Shown here in pieces: positions 9,401 to 17,611 of a DNA stretch of 64,000 nt; positions within the stretch are counted from its first letter, which is position 1, and each line of letters starts with the position of its first letter. Origin of the DNA: Bacteroidota bacterium (GTDB taxonomy: Bacteria > Bacteroidota > Bacteroidia > Bacteroidales > Dysgonomonadaceae); the NCBI GenBank assembly GCA_023388315.1, contig JAEWGM010000044.1, positions 62,001 through 126,000 on the forward strand. Direction: 5' to 3'. Under the pieces are notes generated by a model that ran no database searches, was not told the DNA's origin, and saw only the letters and a program-made list of their open reading frames with translations. The translations under genes and the position numbers were made by a program.

Positions 9401-9733
9401 ATGGAATCAAACAGGCAACAAAAAATAAACAGGCTTATTCAGAAAGAGCTCAGCGAAATTTTCTTGGTGGAAACGAAAAAAATGCGCGGCGTACTCATTT
9501 CTGTCACCAGTGTGCGCGTTACGCCCGATTTGGGGCTGGCACACGCTTACTTAAGTATTTTCCCTTCCGAAAAATCTGCCGAATTGATGGAGAACATCAA
9601 CGAGAACGTGAAATCGGTTCGCTATGAACTGGGGAAAAGGGTAGGGAAGCAGCTTCGCGTCGTGCCTGATTTGGTGTTCCACATCGACGACTCGCTCGAT
9701 TATATTGAAAATATAGATAAACTATTGAAATAA
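9401..9733 (+). CDS. rbfA: 30S ribosome-binding factor A
   Basis: A 110-residue RbfA-type KH-like protein that binds immature 30S subunits and helps 16S rRNA 5'-end maturation. It opens with the typical MESNRQQKINRLIQKELSEI helix and contains VRVTPDLGLAHAYLS and LRVVPDLVFHIDDSLDY. It begins 1 bp after the methyltransferase stop. A perfect 13-bp hairpin follows the gene, before the permease. Confidence 0.94.
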   Translation: MESNRQQKINRLIQKELSEIFLVETKKMRGVLISVTSVRVTPDLGLAHAYLSIFPSEKSAELMENINENVKSVRYELGKRVGKQLRVVPDLVFHIDDSLDYIENIDKLLK

Positions 9734-9742
9734 ACCACAATT

Positions 9743-9770
9743 GTAGAGACGTTGCACGCAACGTCTCTAC
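9743..9770. repeat. Palindromic intergenic repeat
   Basis: GTAGAGACGTTGC, two bases, then GCAACGTCTCTAC: a perfect 13-bp stem. It lies between rbfA and the permease gene and lacks a T tract, so it looks more like a dispersed palindrome than a terminator. I saw no second copy in the window. Confidence 0.6.
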
Positions 9771-9790
9771 TCCGTAATTGATAACCAATT

Positions 9791-11023
9791 TTGAACGTAT
9801 CGTTTTTCATAGCCCGTCGTTATTTCTTCGCCAAGAAATCGAGAAACGCCATCAACGTTATCTCTACCATTTCTGTGGTGGGCATCGCTGTGGCCACGGC
9901 GGCTATGGTGTGCGTGCTTTCGGGTTTTAACGGTTTTGGCGGGCTAGTTGAAGGCATGTTCAGCGCTTTTGACCCCGATCTGAAAATTTCACCCAAACAA
10001 GGAAAAGTGTTTTCGTATAACACGCCCGAATTTGAAAAAGCGTTGCAGGTGAGCGGTATAGAAATGTTTTCGGAAACGCTGGAAGAAAACGCGTTGTATA
10101 AATTTGAAGACCGTCAGGTGCCGGTTATAATCAAAGGCGTTTCGGAAAACTTCAGGCAAATGTCTGAAATGGAAAAACTGATGATCGATGGTTCGTTTAA
10201 ACTCAAAGAAGATGTGGTTGATTACACCACACTGGGCGCCGGGCTGGCCGTTACTTTGGGCGCCCGTCCCGGCTTTATTAAACCGGTGGAAATTTACGCG
10301 CCAAAACGCGATGTGCGGGTAAATTTAGCCAATCCCACATCGGCATTTACCATCGGAAACATCCAAATTGGCGGCGTTTTCACGCTAAACCAACCCGAAT
10401 ATGACGATCAAATGGCCATTATCCCCATCGAATTGGCGCGGGAATTGTTTTCATATCAAGATGAAGTGTCATCGCTCAACATCAAACTCAAGCCCAATGC
10501 ATCGGTGAAATCGGTGAAATCGGAGATTGAGCAAATTGTAGGCTCCGATTTTTTGGTGGAAAACCGTTTCGAGCAGCAAAAGGAATCGTACCGTATGCTG
10601 CAAATAGAAAAATGGATTTCGTTCCTCATCCTCTCGCTTATTTTGCTTATTGCCGTGTTTAATATCGTCGGCTCGCTCACTATGCTTATTGTGGAGAAAA
10701 AAGACGACATTAAAAACCTGCAAAATATGGGCGCGTCAAATAGACTGATTACTCGCGTGTTTTTGTATGAAGGATGGATTATCTCTGTTATGGGAATTGT
10801 GTTGGGCGTGGCGGCCGGTTTGCTGCTTTGCTTAATGCAGCAGCATTTCGGGCTTTTGCGCCTCAGCAACACCCCCGGCGCGTATGTGGTGGATGCCTAT
10901 CCGGTGATTGTGTTGTTTTCGGATGTACTTATCGTGGTTGCCGTGGTAAGCGTTATTTGCTTTCTTACGGTGCTTTATCCCATCAATAATTTAAGAAAGA
11001 AATTGAAACTCGCGAACGGATAA
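9791..11023 (+). CDS. FtsX-like ABC permease, LolC/LolE type
   Basis: An inner-membrane permease of 410 residues with the lipoprotein-release (LolC/E) layout: one N-terminal membrane helix (INVISTISVVGIAVATAAMV), a large periplasmic domain of about 220 residues, and three C-terminal helices in the FtsX domain (from about residue 270). The N-terminal FIARRYFFAKKSRNAINVIS is characteristic of the family. The start must be TTG: it preserves this conserved N terminus and no ATG exists before the first helix. The ATPase partner (LolD) is not in the window. Sorting lipoproteins to the outer membrane is the likely role, inferred from family. Confidence 0.85.
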   Translation: MNVSFFIARRYFFAKKSRNAINVISTISVVGIAVATAAMVCVLSGFNGFGGLVEGMFSAFDPDLKISPKQGKVFSYNTPEFEKALQVSGIEMFSETLEENALYKFEDRQVPVIIKGVSENFRQMSEMEKLMIDGSFKLKEDVVDYTTLGAGLAVTLGARPGFIKPVEIYAPKRDVRVNLANPTSAFTIGNIQIGGVFTLNQPEYDDQMAIIPIELARELFSYQDEVSSLNIKLKPNASVKSVKSEIEQIVGSDFLVENRFEQQKESYRMLQIEKWISFLILSLILLIAVFNIVGSLTMLIVEKKDDIKNLQNMGASNRLITRVFLYEGWIISVMGIVLGVAAGLLLCLMQQHFGLLRLSNTPGAYVVDAYPVIVLFSDVLIVVAVVSVICFLTVLYPINNLRKKLKLANG

Positions 11024-11058
11024 AGAGCGCGCTCTCCTTTCGCAAAGAGCTGTATAAT

Positions 11059-12378
11059 ATGAAAATAGCGGTTGTAGGAACAGGATATGTAGGATTGGTT
11101 TCAGGCGCGTGTTTTGCCGAAATGGGTGTGGATGTCACGTGTGTGGATATCGATGCGGAAAAAATCGAAGGATTGAAGCAGGGTATCATTCCCATTTACG
11201 AACCCGGTTTGAAAACCATTGTTGTTCGTAATCACGATGCCGGCAGGTTGCATTTCACCACCGATTTGCCTTCGGTATTAAACGAAATGGACATCGTTTT
11301 CATTGCCGTTGGTACACCTTCCGACGAAGACGGCAATGCCGAGATGAAATACGTTTGGGCGGTTACCGAAACCATTGCCAACCATATTGAAAAGCCGTTG
11401 CTGATTGTTACAAAAAGTACCGTTCCGGTAGGAACATCGCACCAGATAAAAGAGCGTGTGCAAAAACGATTGAACGAACGTGGCCTGCCTAACTTGAATT
11501 TTGATGTGGCGTCCAATCCCGAATTTCTGAAAGAAGGCGCCGCCGTGGACGATTTTATGAGTCCCGATCGGGTGGTGGTGGGCGTGGAATCCGATCGCGC
11601 AAAAGAGTTGATGACGCGACTTTATCGTCCGTTCCTGCTCAACAATTTTCGGGTGATTTTTATGGATATTCTCTCTTCGGAAATGACGAAATATGCCTCC
11701 AACGCCATGCTGGCAACACGAATCAGCTTTATGAACGATATCGCCAACCTGTGTGAACTGGTGGGTGCCGATGTAAATATGGTGCGCCGAGGTGTTGGCA
11801 GCGATACGCGTATCGGGCGGAGTTTTCTCTATCCCGGCTGCGGATACGGTGGCAGCTGTTTCCCAAAGGATGTGAAAGCCATCATTAAAGTTGCTGAAAA
11901 TGTGGGATACGAAATGACCGTTTTGAAAGCGGTTGAGCAAGTAAATGAGCGCCAAAAAGAGATTCTTTTCCGGAAATTCAATGAGTTTTTTGGTGGTGAT
12001 ATCAAAGGCAAAACCGTAGCCGTCTGGGGATTATCGTTCAAACCCGAAACCGATGATGTGCGCGATGCTCCCGCGCTGAAACTTATTGAAAGTCTGCTCG
12101 AATCGGGTGTAAAAGTCCGTGCTTATGACCCCGCGGCGATGGATGAAGCCAAAAAACAACTGAACGACAAAATCTACTATGCCAAAGATATTTACGATGC
12201 CGCCCACGAAGCCCACGCGCTTATTGTTCCCACAGAATGGAAAGAATTTCGCCTGCCCAACTGGGAAATTCTGAAAAAAATTATGCGTACGCATTTGGTT
12301 ATCGACGGACGAAATATTTACAACAAGGAAGAACTTGCGTCTTTCGGTTTTGAACATCGGGGGATTGGACAGAAATAA
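11059..12378 (+). CDS. ugd: UDP-glucose 6-dehydrogenase
   Basis: This NAD-dependent enzyme oxidises UDP-glucose to UDP-glucuronate for capsule or polysaccharide synthesis. Its 439 residues start with the Rossmann motif VVGTGYVGLVSG, contain KSTVPVGTS and NPEFLKEG, and carry the catalytic cysteine in GYGGSCFPKDVKA (about residue 259-271). The C-terminal NAD-binding half has VWGLSFKPETDDVRDAP. The family also includes UDP-N-acetylmannosamine dehydrogenases, but the motifs favour the glucose enzyme. It lies 35 bp after the permease, with no sugar-nucleotide neighbours, so the destination polymer cannot be read from context. Confidence 0.9.
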   Translation: MKIAVVGTGYVGLVSGACFAEMGVDVTCVDIDAEKIEGLKQGIIPIYEPGLKTIVVRNHDAGRLHFTTDLPSVLNEMDIVFIAVGTPSDEDGNAEMKYVWAVTETIANHIEKPLLIVTKSTVPVGTSHQIKERVQKRLNERGLPNLNFDVASNPEFLKEGAAVDDFMSPDRVVVGVESDRAKELMTRLYRPFLLNNFRVIFMDILSSEMTKYASNAMLATRISFMNDIANLCELVGADVNMVRRGVGSDTRIGRSFLYPGCGYGGSCFPKDVKAIIKVAENVGYEMTVLKAVEQVNERQKEILFRKFNEFFGGDIKGKTVAVWGLSFKPETDDVRDAPALKLIESLLESGVKVRAYDPAAMDEAKKQLNDKIYYAKDIYDAAHEAHALIVPTEWKEFRLPNWEILKKIMRTHLVIDGRNIYNKEELASFGFEHRGIGQK

Positions 12379-12419
12379 AAAATAAAACTTGCAACGTTAA
12401 TTCGCTGAATTTTAATAAA

Positions 12420-13556
12420 ATGAGCACTATATTCACAGTTGGAATTTTTCTGTCTTTGTTTCTCTCGGCGCTGCTGTTTGCCAAGCGGAACAAAACTTTG
12501 TCGGATAACATTCTGGCAATATGGATGATAGTGATTGCCGTTCATCTGTTGAGTTATTACTTGAAGCATTTGGGTTATTGGGAGACCCATCCGCATTTGG
12601 TGGGTGTTGCTCATCCTTTTCCGCTGTTGCCCGGGCCGTTTCTGTTCCTGTATGTTGTATTCTCGCTCAGATCGGATCAGCATTTACGATGGAAAGATCT
12701 GGCGCATTTTTTGCCTTTTTTGATAACTTATATTGGAATGATTCCGTTTCTGTTTGGTTATTCGGCAGAGCAAAAACTGTTGACAGATACCCAGGATTTC
12801 GACAGCGAGTACCAGATTTTTTTCATTGTTTCTCTGTTCACTTTTCTTATATCGGGTATTGTGTATCCTATTTTGGCTTACAAGAAAGTTTTACATTATC
12901 AGCACGTTATAACCGATAATTTTGCTTATAAAGAAGAAATCAGCCTGCAATGGTTGCGGATGCTCATTATTGGCTTGGGAATTATTTACTTGGGAGTCGC
13001 GGTGATTTTTATGCTGCATTTGCTGGGAATTGATGTTGGGTTTAACGTCGATTTAGTTTCTTACACGATGCTGGTCATCCTTGTTGCAATGCTGGGCTTT
13101 TTCGGTATTCGTTATCAGGGTATTTTTGCCGATAAAAACAGACACACTCCCCAAATTGTTGAACACAAACCCAATGATGAAAGCTATAAAAAGTCGGGAT
13201 TAAAACCTGCCGACGCCGAAATTCTTCACGAAAAACTGTTGGTTATTATGCGGGAGCAAAAGCCTTATCTTGAGCCGAAACTTACGTTAAGCCAATTGGC
13301 GGAAAAATTGGGAATAAGCTCCAATAATCTTTCACAAGTAATAAATCAGTGCGAAAGTGGCAATTTTTACGACTTTGTAAACCGCTATCGCGTAAATGAA
13401 TTCATAGAACTTGCATCGGAACCGCAAAATCGCAATTTGAACTTGTTGGGCATTGCTTTCGATGCCGGATTTAATTCGAAATCATCTTTTAATCAAGTTT
13501 TTAAGAAAACTACCGGAAAAACCCCACGCGAGTATCTTCAATCCAATAAATCGTAA
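12420..13556 (+). CDS. Membrane-anchored AraC-family transcriptional regulator
   Basis: A 378-residue protein. The first 240 residues or so form about seven hydrophobic helices, and a cytoplasmic AraC-type DNA-binding domain occupies residues ~270-378. The first helix-turn-helix is in LTLSQLAEKLGISSNNLSQV and the second in LGIAFDAGFNSKSSFNQVFK, ending with the typical TGKTPREYL. Membrane-bound AraC regulators are common in Bacteroidota and probably sense membrane or extracellular signals, but the ligand is unknown. The next gene on the same strand is a TonB receptor, so that gene is a plausible target. Confidence 0.88.
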   Translation: MSTIFTVGIFLSLFLSALLFAKRNKTLSDNILAIWMIVIAVHLLSYYLKHLGYWETHPHLVGVAHPFPLLPGPFLFLYVVFSLRSDQHLRWKDLAHFLPFLITYIGMIPFLFGYSAEQKLLTDTQDFDSEYQIFFIVSLFTFLISGIVYPILAYKKVLHYQHVITDNFAYKEEISLQWLRMLIIGLGIIYLGVAVIFMLHLLGIDVGFNVDLVSYTMLVILVAMLGFFGIRYQGIFADKNRHTPQIVEHKPNDESYKKSGLKPADAEILHEKLLVIMREQKPYLEPKLTLSQLAEKLGISSNNLSQVINQCESGNFYDFVNRYRVNEFIELASEPQNRNLNLLGIAFDAGFNSKSSFNQVFKKTTGKTPREYLQSNKS

Positions 13557-13686
13557 GTTTTGTCCATAAAAGAAGTCCAATCCGTCCCGATTGTACCTTT
13601 TTTATATCCAATCCCACCTTTTCGGACGATTTGTGTTCCTCTTTTATCGAGCTTTGCATCCAACTAATTCAAAAATGTGCAAAGCA

Positions 13687-16041
13687 ATGAAAAAAACAAA
13701 TTTTTTAATCGTCTTTTTTATTTCGTTCTTTTTTACAAAAACGAGTATTACATTATCGGCACAAACCGCCGGACAAACCATTAAAGGTTCCGTTTTCGAC
13801 ATAGATTCTCACGAGCCGCTTTTGGGCGCAACCATAGTGCTTGCGGAGAGCGACTCTCTATTGGGAACAACTTCAGACAAAAATGGAAAATTCAGCATCG
13901 AAAATGTCCCTTTCGGCAGACAGGCGCTCAAAGTTTCTTATATTGGTTACGAAACAGCAACAATTGCTGAAATATTAGTTGGATCGGGTAAAGAAGTCAC
14001 CCTCAATGTAGGACTCAAACAAAGTATTACCGAAATAAACGAAGTAGTGATTCAGTCTGACGTGCGCAAAGGCCAGCCGTTAAATTCTATGTCAAGCATT
14101 AGCGCGCGTTCTTTCACGGTGGAAGAAACCCGCCGGTTTGCAGGAGGAATTGACGATCCCGCGCGATTGGTGTCAGCATACGCAGGAGTGAGCACGGGAA
14201 ATATTCAAGACAATTCCATTATCGTTAGAGGAAACGCGCCCCAAGGCGTGGCGTGGCGGTTGGAAGGTGTAGAAATCCCAACGCCGCATCATTTTTCGGG
14301 CGCAAATGTAACGGGTGGAGGTATGGTTACGCTTTTTAGCAGTCAGGTAATGGCTAACTCCGATTTTTATATCTCTGCTTTCCCCGCCGAATATGGCAGC
14401 GCTCTCGCCGCGGTATTCGATATGAGGTTACGAACGGGAAATTCCGATAAACACGAGCATACGGCACAAATTGGAGTTCTGGGTATCGATATTGCTTCGG
14501 AAGGACCGTTCTCTAAGAAATCGAACGCGTCGTATCTCTTTAACTACAGATATTCCACTTTCGGTTTGCTGGCCGATATGAAGGTTATTGATACCAAGCA
14601 GTTATTCAAATATCAAGACCTGTCTTTTAAATTAAACTTTCCTACAGCCAATGCCGGCGTGTTCTCGCTTTGGGGAATAGGAGGAATAGATCGGGCAACG
14701 GAAGGTGTGGAAGAGGATAAGGATAAATGGGAAGTTGATTTTGACAGAATATCGTTTGTTTGGGATACCTATTTGGGAACTTTGGGGCTGGGACATAAAA
14801 TTACGGTGGGAAATAATACTTATCTGAATTCTACGATCGCTTTTTCGGGAACGCGCAATAAAATGATATCGAAATATGTGAACGATGATCTTACTTTGCA
14901 GCCCGATATGGATTTTATTACAAATTCTTCAACCATCACCCTGGCGTCTGTGCTTAATCATAAATTTAACGCTAAGCTGATGATGCGCAATGGAATAACC
15001 GTTAAAAGATTAAATTATGATTTGGATATTTCTGGAACGCAGGATTATGTGCCGGGTACCTACAGGCGGTTGTTGAAACAAAATGGGAGCGCCAATTCTT
15101 GCGAGGTTTTCACTCAGTTTAAGCACAACATCGCACCCAAATTAACGCTTAATGCAGGCGTACACGCTCAATATTTTGAGTTGAGTAAAGACTTTTCTGT
15201 TGAACCGCGTGTTGGGCTTCGTTTTGCCATAAATCCCGATCATTCGATAAATGTAGGATATGGATTGCACAGCCGACCCGAAGAACTGAAAATGTATTTG
15301 ATGGAAATAAACGGAGAAAAGCCCAATAAGTCGCTCAAACTTTCAAAAGCGCATCATTTCGTGCTAGGCTATAACTGGCAGATATCGAAAAATTTACGAT
15401 TTAGTGCCGAAGGTTATTATCAATATTTGTTTGATGTGCCGGGAGAAAAAGGAACCTCGTTTTCTCTCATCAATTATAAGCAAGATTATATGCTGCATAA
15501 AGCGATGATAAACAATACAATCGGTCGAAATTACGGGTTGGACTTGACATTGGAGAAATTCCTGAGCAACAATTACTATTTTCTGATAACCGCTTCGCTT
15601 TTCGATGCCAAATACAAAGCCGGAGACAATGTATGGCACAATACGCGCTATAATAAAGGGTATGTAACAAATGTGCTTTTTGGAAGAGAGCATTTCTTCA
15701 AAAACAATAAACGCTCGTTGGATTATAACATCCGATTGAATTTTACGGGAGGTGAGCGGTATTCGCCCGTGAATGAGGAAGAAAGTATTGCGCAGCAAAA
15801 AATTGTAACCGACGAAACCCGGGCTTTCTCGATGCAGCACGACCCGGTGTTTTATGCTGATTTTACGGTAAGTTATCGCGTAAATCACGCCAAAGCGTCC
15901 AGTCAAATATCGTTGCAGGTAAAAAACGCATTTGGAACACCCGCGGTAGAAAACTTCAATTACAATTTCAAGACCAATAAAGTGCAGTTGGATAAAAATA
16001 ACCCCGTACTACCGGTGCTGAGTTATAAAATTGAGTTTTAG
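13687..16041 (+). CDS. TonB-dependent receptor with carboxypeptidase-like regulatory domain
   Basis: An outer-membrane receptor of about 784 residues. The reading frame is open from 13591, but I place the start at the ATG at 13687 because it begins a normal signal peptide (MKKTNFLIVFFISFFF..LSAQ). The order after the signal is a CarboxypepD_reg-like beta-sandwich (IKGSVFDIDSHEPLLGATI), a plug domain (RGNAPQGVAWRLEGVEIP) and a 22-strand barrel ending in the aromatic-poor YKIEF. No SusD partner or ECF anti-sigma signalling extension is present, so it is not a standard Sus pair. The substrate is unknown. A strong terminator follows directly. Confidence 0.88.
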   Translation: MKKTNFLIVFFISFFFTKTSITLSAQTAGQTIKGSVFDIDSHEPLLGATIVLAESDSLLGTTSDKNGKFSIENVPFGRQALKVSYIGYETATIAEILVGSGKEVTLNVGLKQSITEINEVVIQSDVRKGQPLNSMSSISARSFTVEETRRFAGGIDDPARLVSAYAGVSTGNIQDNSIIVRGNAPQGVAWRLEGVEIPTPHHFSGANVTGGGMVTLFSSQVMANSDFYISAFPAEYGSALAAVFDMRLRTGNSDKHEHTAQIGVLGIDIASEGPFSKKSNASYLFNYRYSTFGLLADMKVIDTKQLFKYQDLSFKLNFPTANAGVFSLWGIGGIDRATEGVEEDKDKWEVDFDRISFVWDTYLGTLGLGHKITVGNNTYLNSTIAFSGTRNKMISKYVNDDLTLQPDMDFITNSSTITLASVLNHKFNAKLMMRNGITVKRLNYDLDISGTQDYVPGTYRRLLKQNGSANSCEVFTQFKHNIAPKLTLNAGVHAQYFELSKDFSVEPRVGLRFAINPDHSINVGYGLHSRPEELKMYLMEINGEKPNKSLKLSKAHHFVLGYNWQISKNLRFSAEGYYQYLFDVPGEKGTSFSLINYKQDYMLHKAMINNTIGRNYGLDLTLEKFLSNNYYFLITASLFDAKYKAGDNVWHNTRYNKGYVTNVLFGREHFFKNNKRSLDYNIRLNFTGGERYSPVNEEESIAQQKIVTDETRAFSMQHDPVFYADFTVSYRVNHAKASSQISLQVKNAFGTPAVENFNYNFKTNKVQLDKNNPVLPVLSYKIEF

Positions 16042-16081
16042 AAAAAACACGGTTAAGAAGTTAACTTAACCGTGTTTTTTT
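16042..16081. terminator. Strong terminator, bidirectional
   Basis: AAAAAACACGGTTAAG pairs with CTTAACCGTGTTTTTT around a 7-nt loop, starting immediately after the TonB receptor stop. The A-tract/T-tract symmetry lets it serve the leftward gldN transcript as well. Confidence 0.85.
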
Positions 16082-16198
16082 AATGAAATTTGGACATACG
16101 CTTGTACGATTTTGTAAATCGTGCCTGCCGTCAGGCAATTTGTTTCTTGCTTCGCAACACACACTTTATAAAGGTGCGAGAGCGGTGGCTACAAACTT

Positions 16199-16240
16199 CA
16201 AACCCTGAACCTAAAACTCACAACTCACAACTCATAACTC
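16199..16240. repeat. Heptamer array abutting the gldN stop
   Basis: Six 7-bp units: CAAACCC, TGAACCT, AAAACTC, ACAACTC, ACAACTC, ATAACTC. The array ends 2 bp from the gldN stop codon (16243-16245, on the minus strand). Confidence 0.6.
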
Positions 16241-16242
16241 GT

Positions 16243-17211
16243 CTAATACCTCCTATCCCTCATTGTATTAGAACTTCCTGCAGAAGAGCGTCTAAACAGA
16301 CTTTTTCTTGTGTTTCTATTTTTTTGAGTTGGCTGAATTACCGTAGAATCCCTGTTTTCTTTCCAAAGCCGTTCCTCAAAATCTTTGAGTTGCTTTTCAA
16401 TTTTTTCTTGCTCGGCCTTCATCTCTTCGGGCGAAGAGGTGTATTGTGAAATGGCTAAGTTGCGCGGGTTGGTGGTTTTGTAAATTTCGCCGTCGTAATT
16501 GTGTTTGCGGAAAAAATCGTCGATGGTTCCGGTCATCGTGTTGTTGAGGCTCGATGTCATAATCGGCATCCGCAACGCGTACGGACGTAATTCGTCGTAC
16601 GAAATCCAGAAAAGCGGATAGCGAACCGTATTGGCTTCGTAATCGTCTTGGCGATAAATGATAGGACAGACAGCCACGGTTTTTACGCCGTAATTGGATG
16701 TGCCGGTTTCAAAATAATAGGCTTCTTTCAGGTAATATCCCTGAACTTCGTTGGAAGGAATATCTACATCATTAACAACAATATTTCCGCTCTCTGTTTG
16801 ATAATAAACGCCAAAGCGGTCTAAAAACTCCTTGAAATCAATCTTATATTCGTCCGTGAAAACCTCCCTGCCGTCTAAATATTCATAGGCGGTTATTTTT
16901 CCTTCGGAAAGCAGTTTGAAAATCATCGTAAAAAGATTCATCCGTCCTTGCTCGGGGATTACCGGATAATAGAGTGGGGCGTTCCCTTCTTTTTCCAAAT
17001 CGAGGTAACGATAAATTTCGCGCGACCATTTCGCGTCTGAAATATCGGTAGATTGCGTGCGGTTCATCTGTTCCGCTCGAACTGATACTCCCACAGATTT
17101 ATTTTGAGAACCTTCCGCGTTTTGTGTGATTCTTTCCCGCGCAGTTTGTTGCGCAAAAATATTCGCCAAACAAAAGCTGAAAAGAATAAATAATATCGAT
17201 AATTTTTTCAT
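16243..17211 (-). CDS. gldN: Gliding motility / type IX secretion protein GldN (PorN)
   Basis: A 322-residue periplasmic protein with an N-terminal signal peptide (KLSILFILFSFCLANIFA, cleavage after AQQ). Together with GldK it forms the ring of the type IX secretion core complex under the outer membrane. Family features seen are the WSREIYRYLDLEKEGNAPLYYP region and YFETGTSNYGVKT. It is the last gene of the porP-gldKLMN run, but unlike the usual tight gldM-gldN pair it is separated from gldM by 400 bp filled with repeats. The C terminus is basic and Asn/Arg-rich. Confidence 0.9.
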   Translation of the reverse strand: MKKLSILFILFSFCLANIFAQQTARERITQNAEGSQNKSVGVSVRAEQMNRTQSTDISDAKWSREIYRYLDLEKEGNAPLYYPVIPEQGRMNLFTMIFKLLSEGKITAYEYLDGREVFTDEYKIDFKEFLDRFGVYYQTESGNIVVNDVDIPSNEVQGYYLKEAYYFETGTSNYGVKTVAVCPIIYRQDDYEANTVRYPLFWISYDELRPYALRMPIMTSSLNNTMTGTIDDFFRKHNYDGEIYKTTNPRNLAISQYTSSPEEMKAEQEKIEKQLKDFEERLWKENRDSTVIQPTQKNRNTRKSLFRRSSAGSSNTMRDRRY

Positions 17212-17280
17212 TGTTTTGTATTTTTTCTGTTTTTAGATCCATTGAGGAGGGTTTTCTAAAAAGCATTTTATCGTTTCTTT

Positions 17281-17349
17281 TGTCATTCTGAACGTAGTGA
17301 AGAATCTGTTTTAGATACTTCATTACGCAAAGCTTCATTCAGTATGACA
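17281..17349. repeat. TGTCAT..ATGACA dispersed repeat, copy 1
   Basis: The ends are inverted (TGTCATTCTGAA / TTCATTCAGTATGACA). The inner block AGATACTTCATT.CGCAAA is shared with copy 2 at 28146-28236. It sits upstream of gldN in the gldM-gldN gap. Confidence 0.6.
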
Positions 17350-17410
17350 CTTTATTAATACTTCTGAAATAGCTCTTTACGCTGCGTAAGAGAGTCATTT
17401 CTACTAATTT

Positions 17411-17558
17411 CAATCCCCCTTACTCCCCCTTCTCCAAGGGGGAAATGCGCGTTAAATCATCATCCGATATCGCTCATCAAGTACCCAACACCCCGCATCC
17501 ACACCCAACATTTTTCAATCCCCCTTACTCCCCTTTTTCTAAGGTGGAAATGCGCGTT
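17411..17558. repeat. Pair of 43-bp direct repeats
   Basis: 17411-17453 and 17516-17558 match at all but a few positions. Both start CAATCCCCCTTACTCCCC and end GGAAATGCGCGTT. A 62-bp spacer separates them. With the copy at 17281 and the array at 17573 they fill the gldM-gldN gap (17212-17611), in which I see no gene. Confidence 0.7.
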
Positions 17559-17572
17559 GTCCTCTCTCTTAC

Positions 17573-17600
17573 GTCTTCCGTCTTCGGTCTTCCGACTTCC
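17573..17600. repeat. Heptamer array near the gldM stop (variant core)
   Basis: Four units GTCTTCC, GTCTTCG, GTCTTCC, GACTTCC. It lies 11 bp from the gldM stop codon. It has the same 7-bp period as the other arrays but a different core. Confidence 0.5.
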
Positions 17601-17611
17601 AGCACCCCACA

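Noticed and set aside
9743..9770. Rho-independent terminator after rbfA
   Set aside because: The 13-bp stem lacks a T tract on either strand; it is listed as a palindromic repeat.
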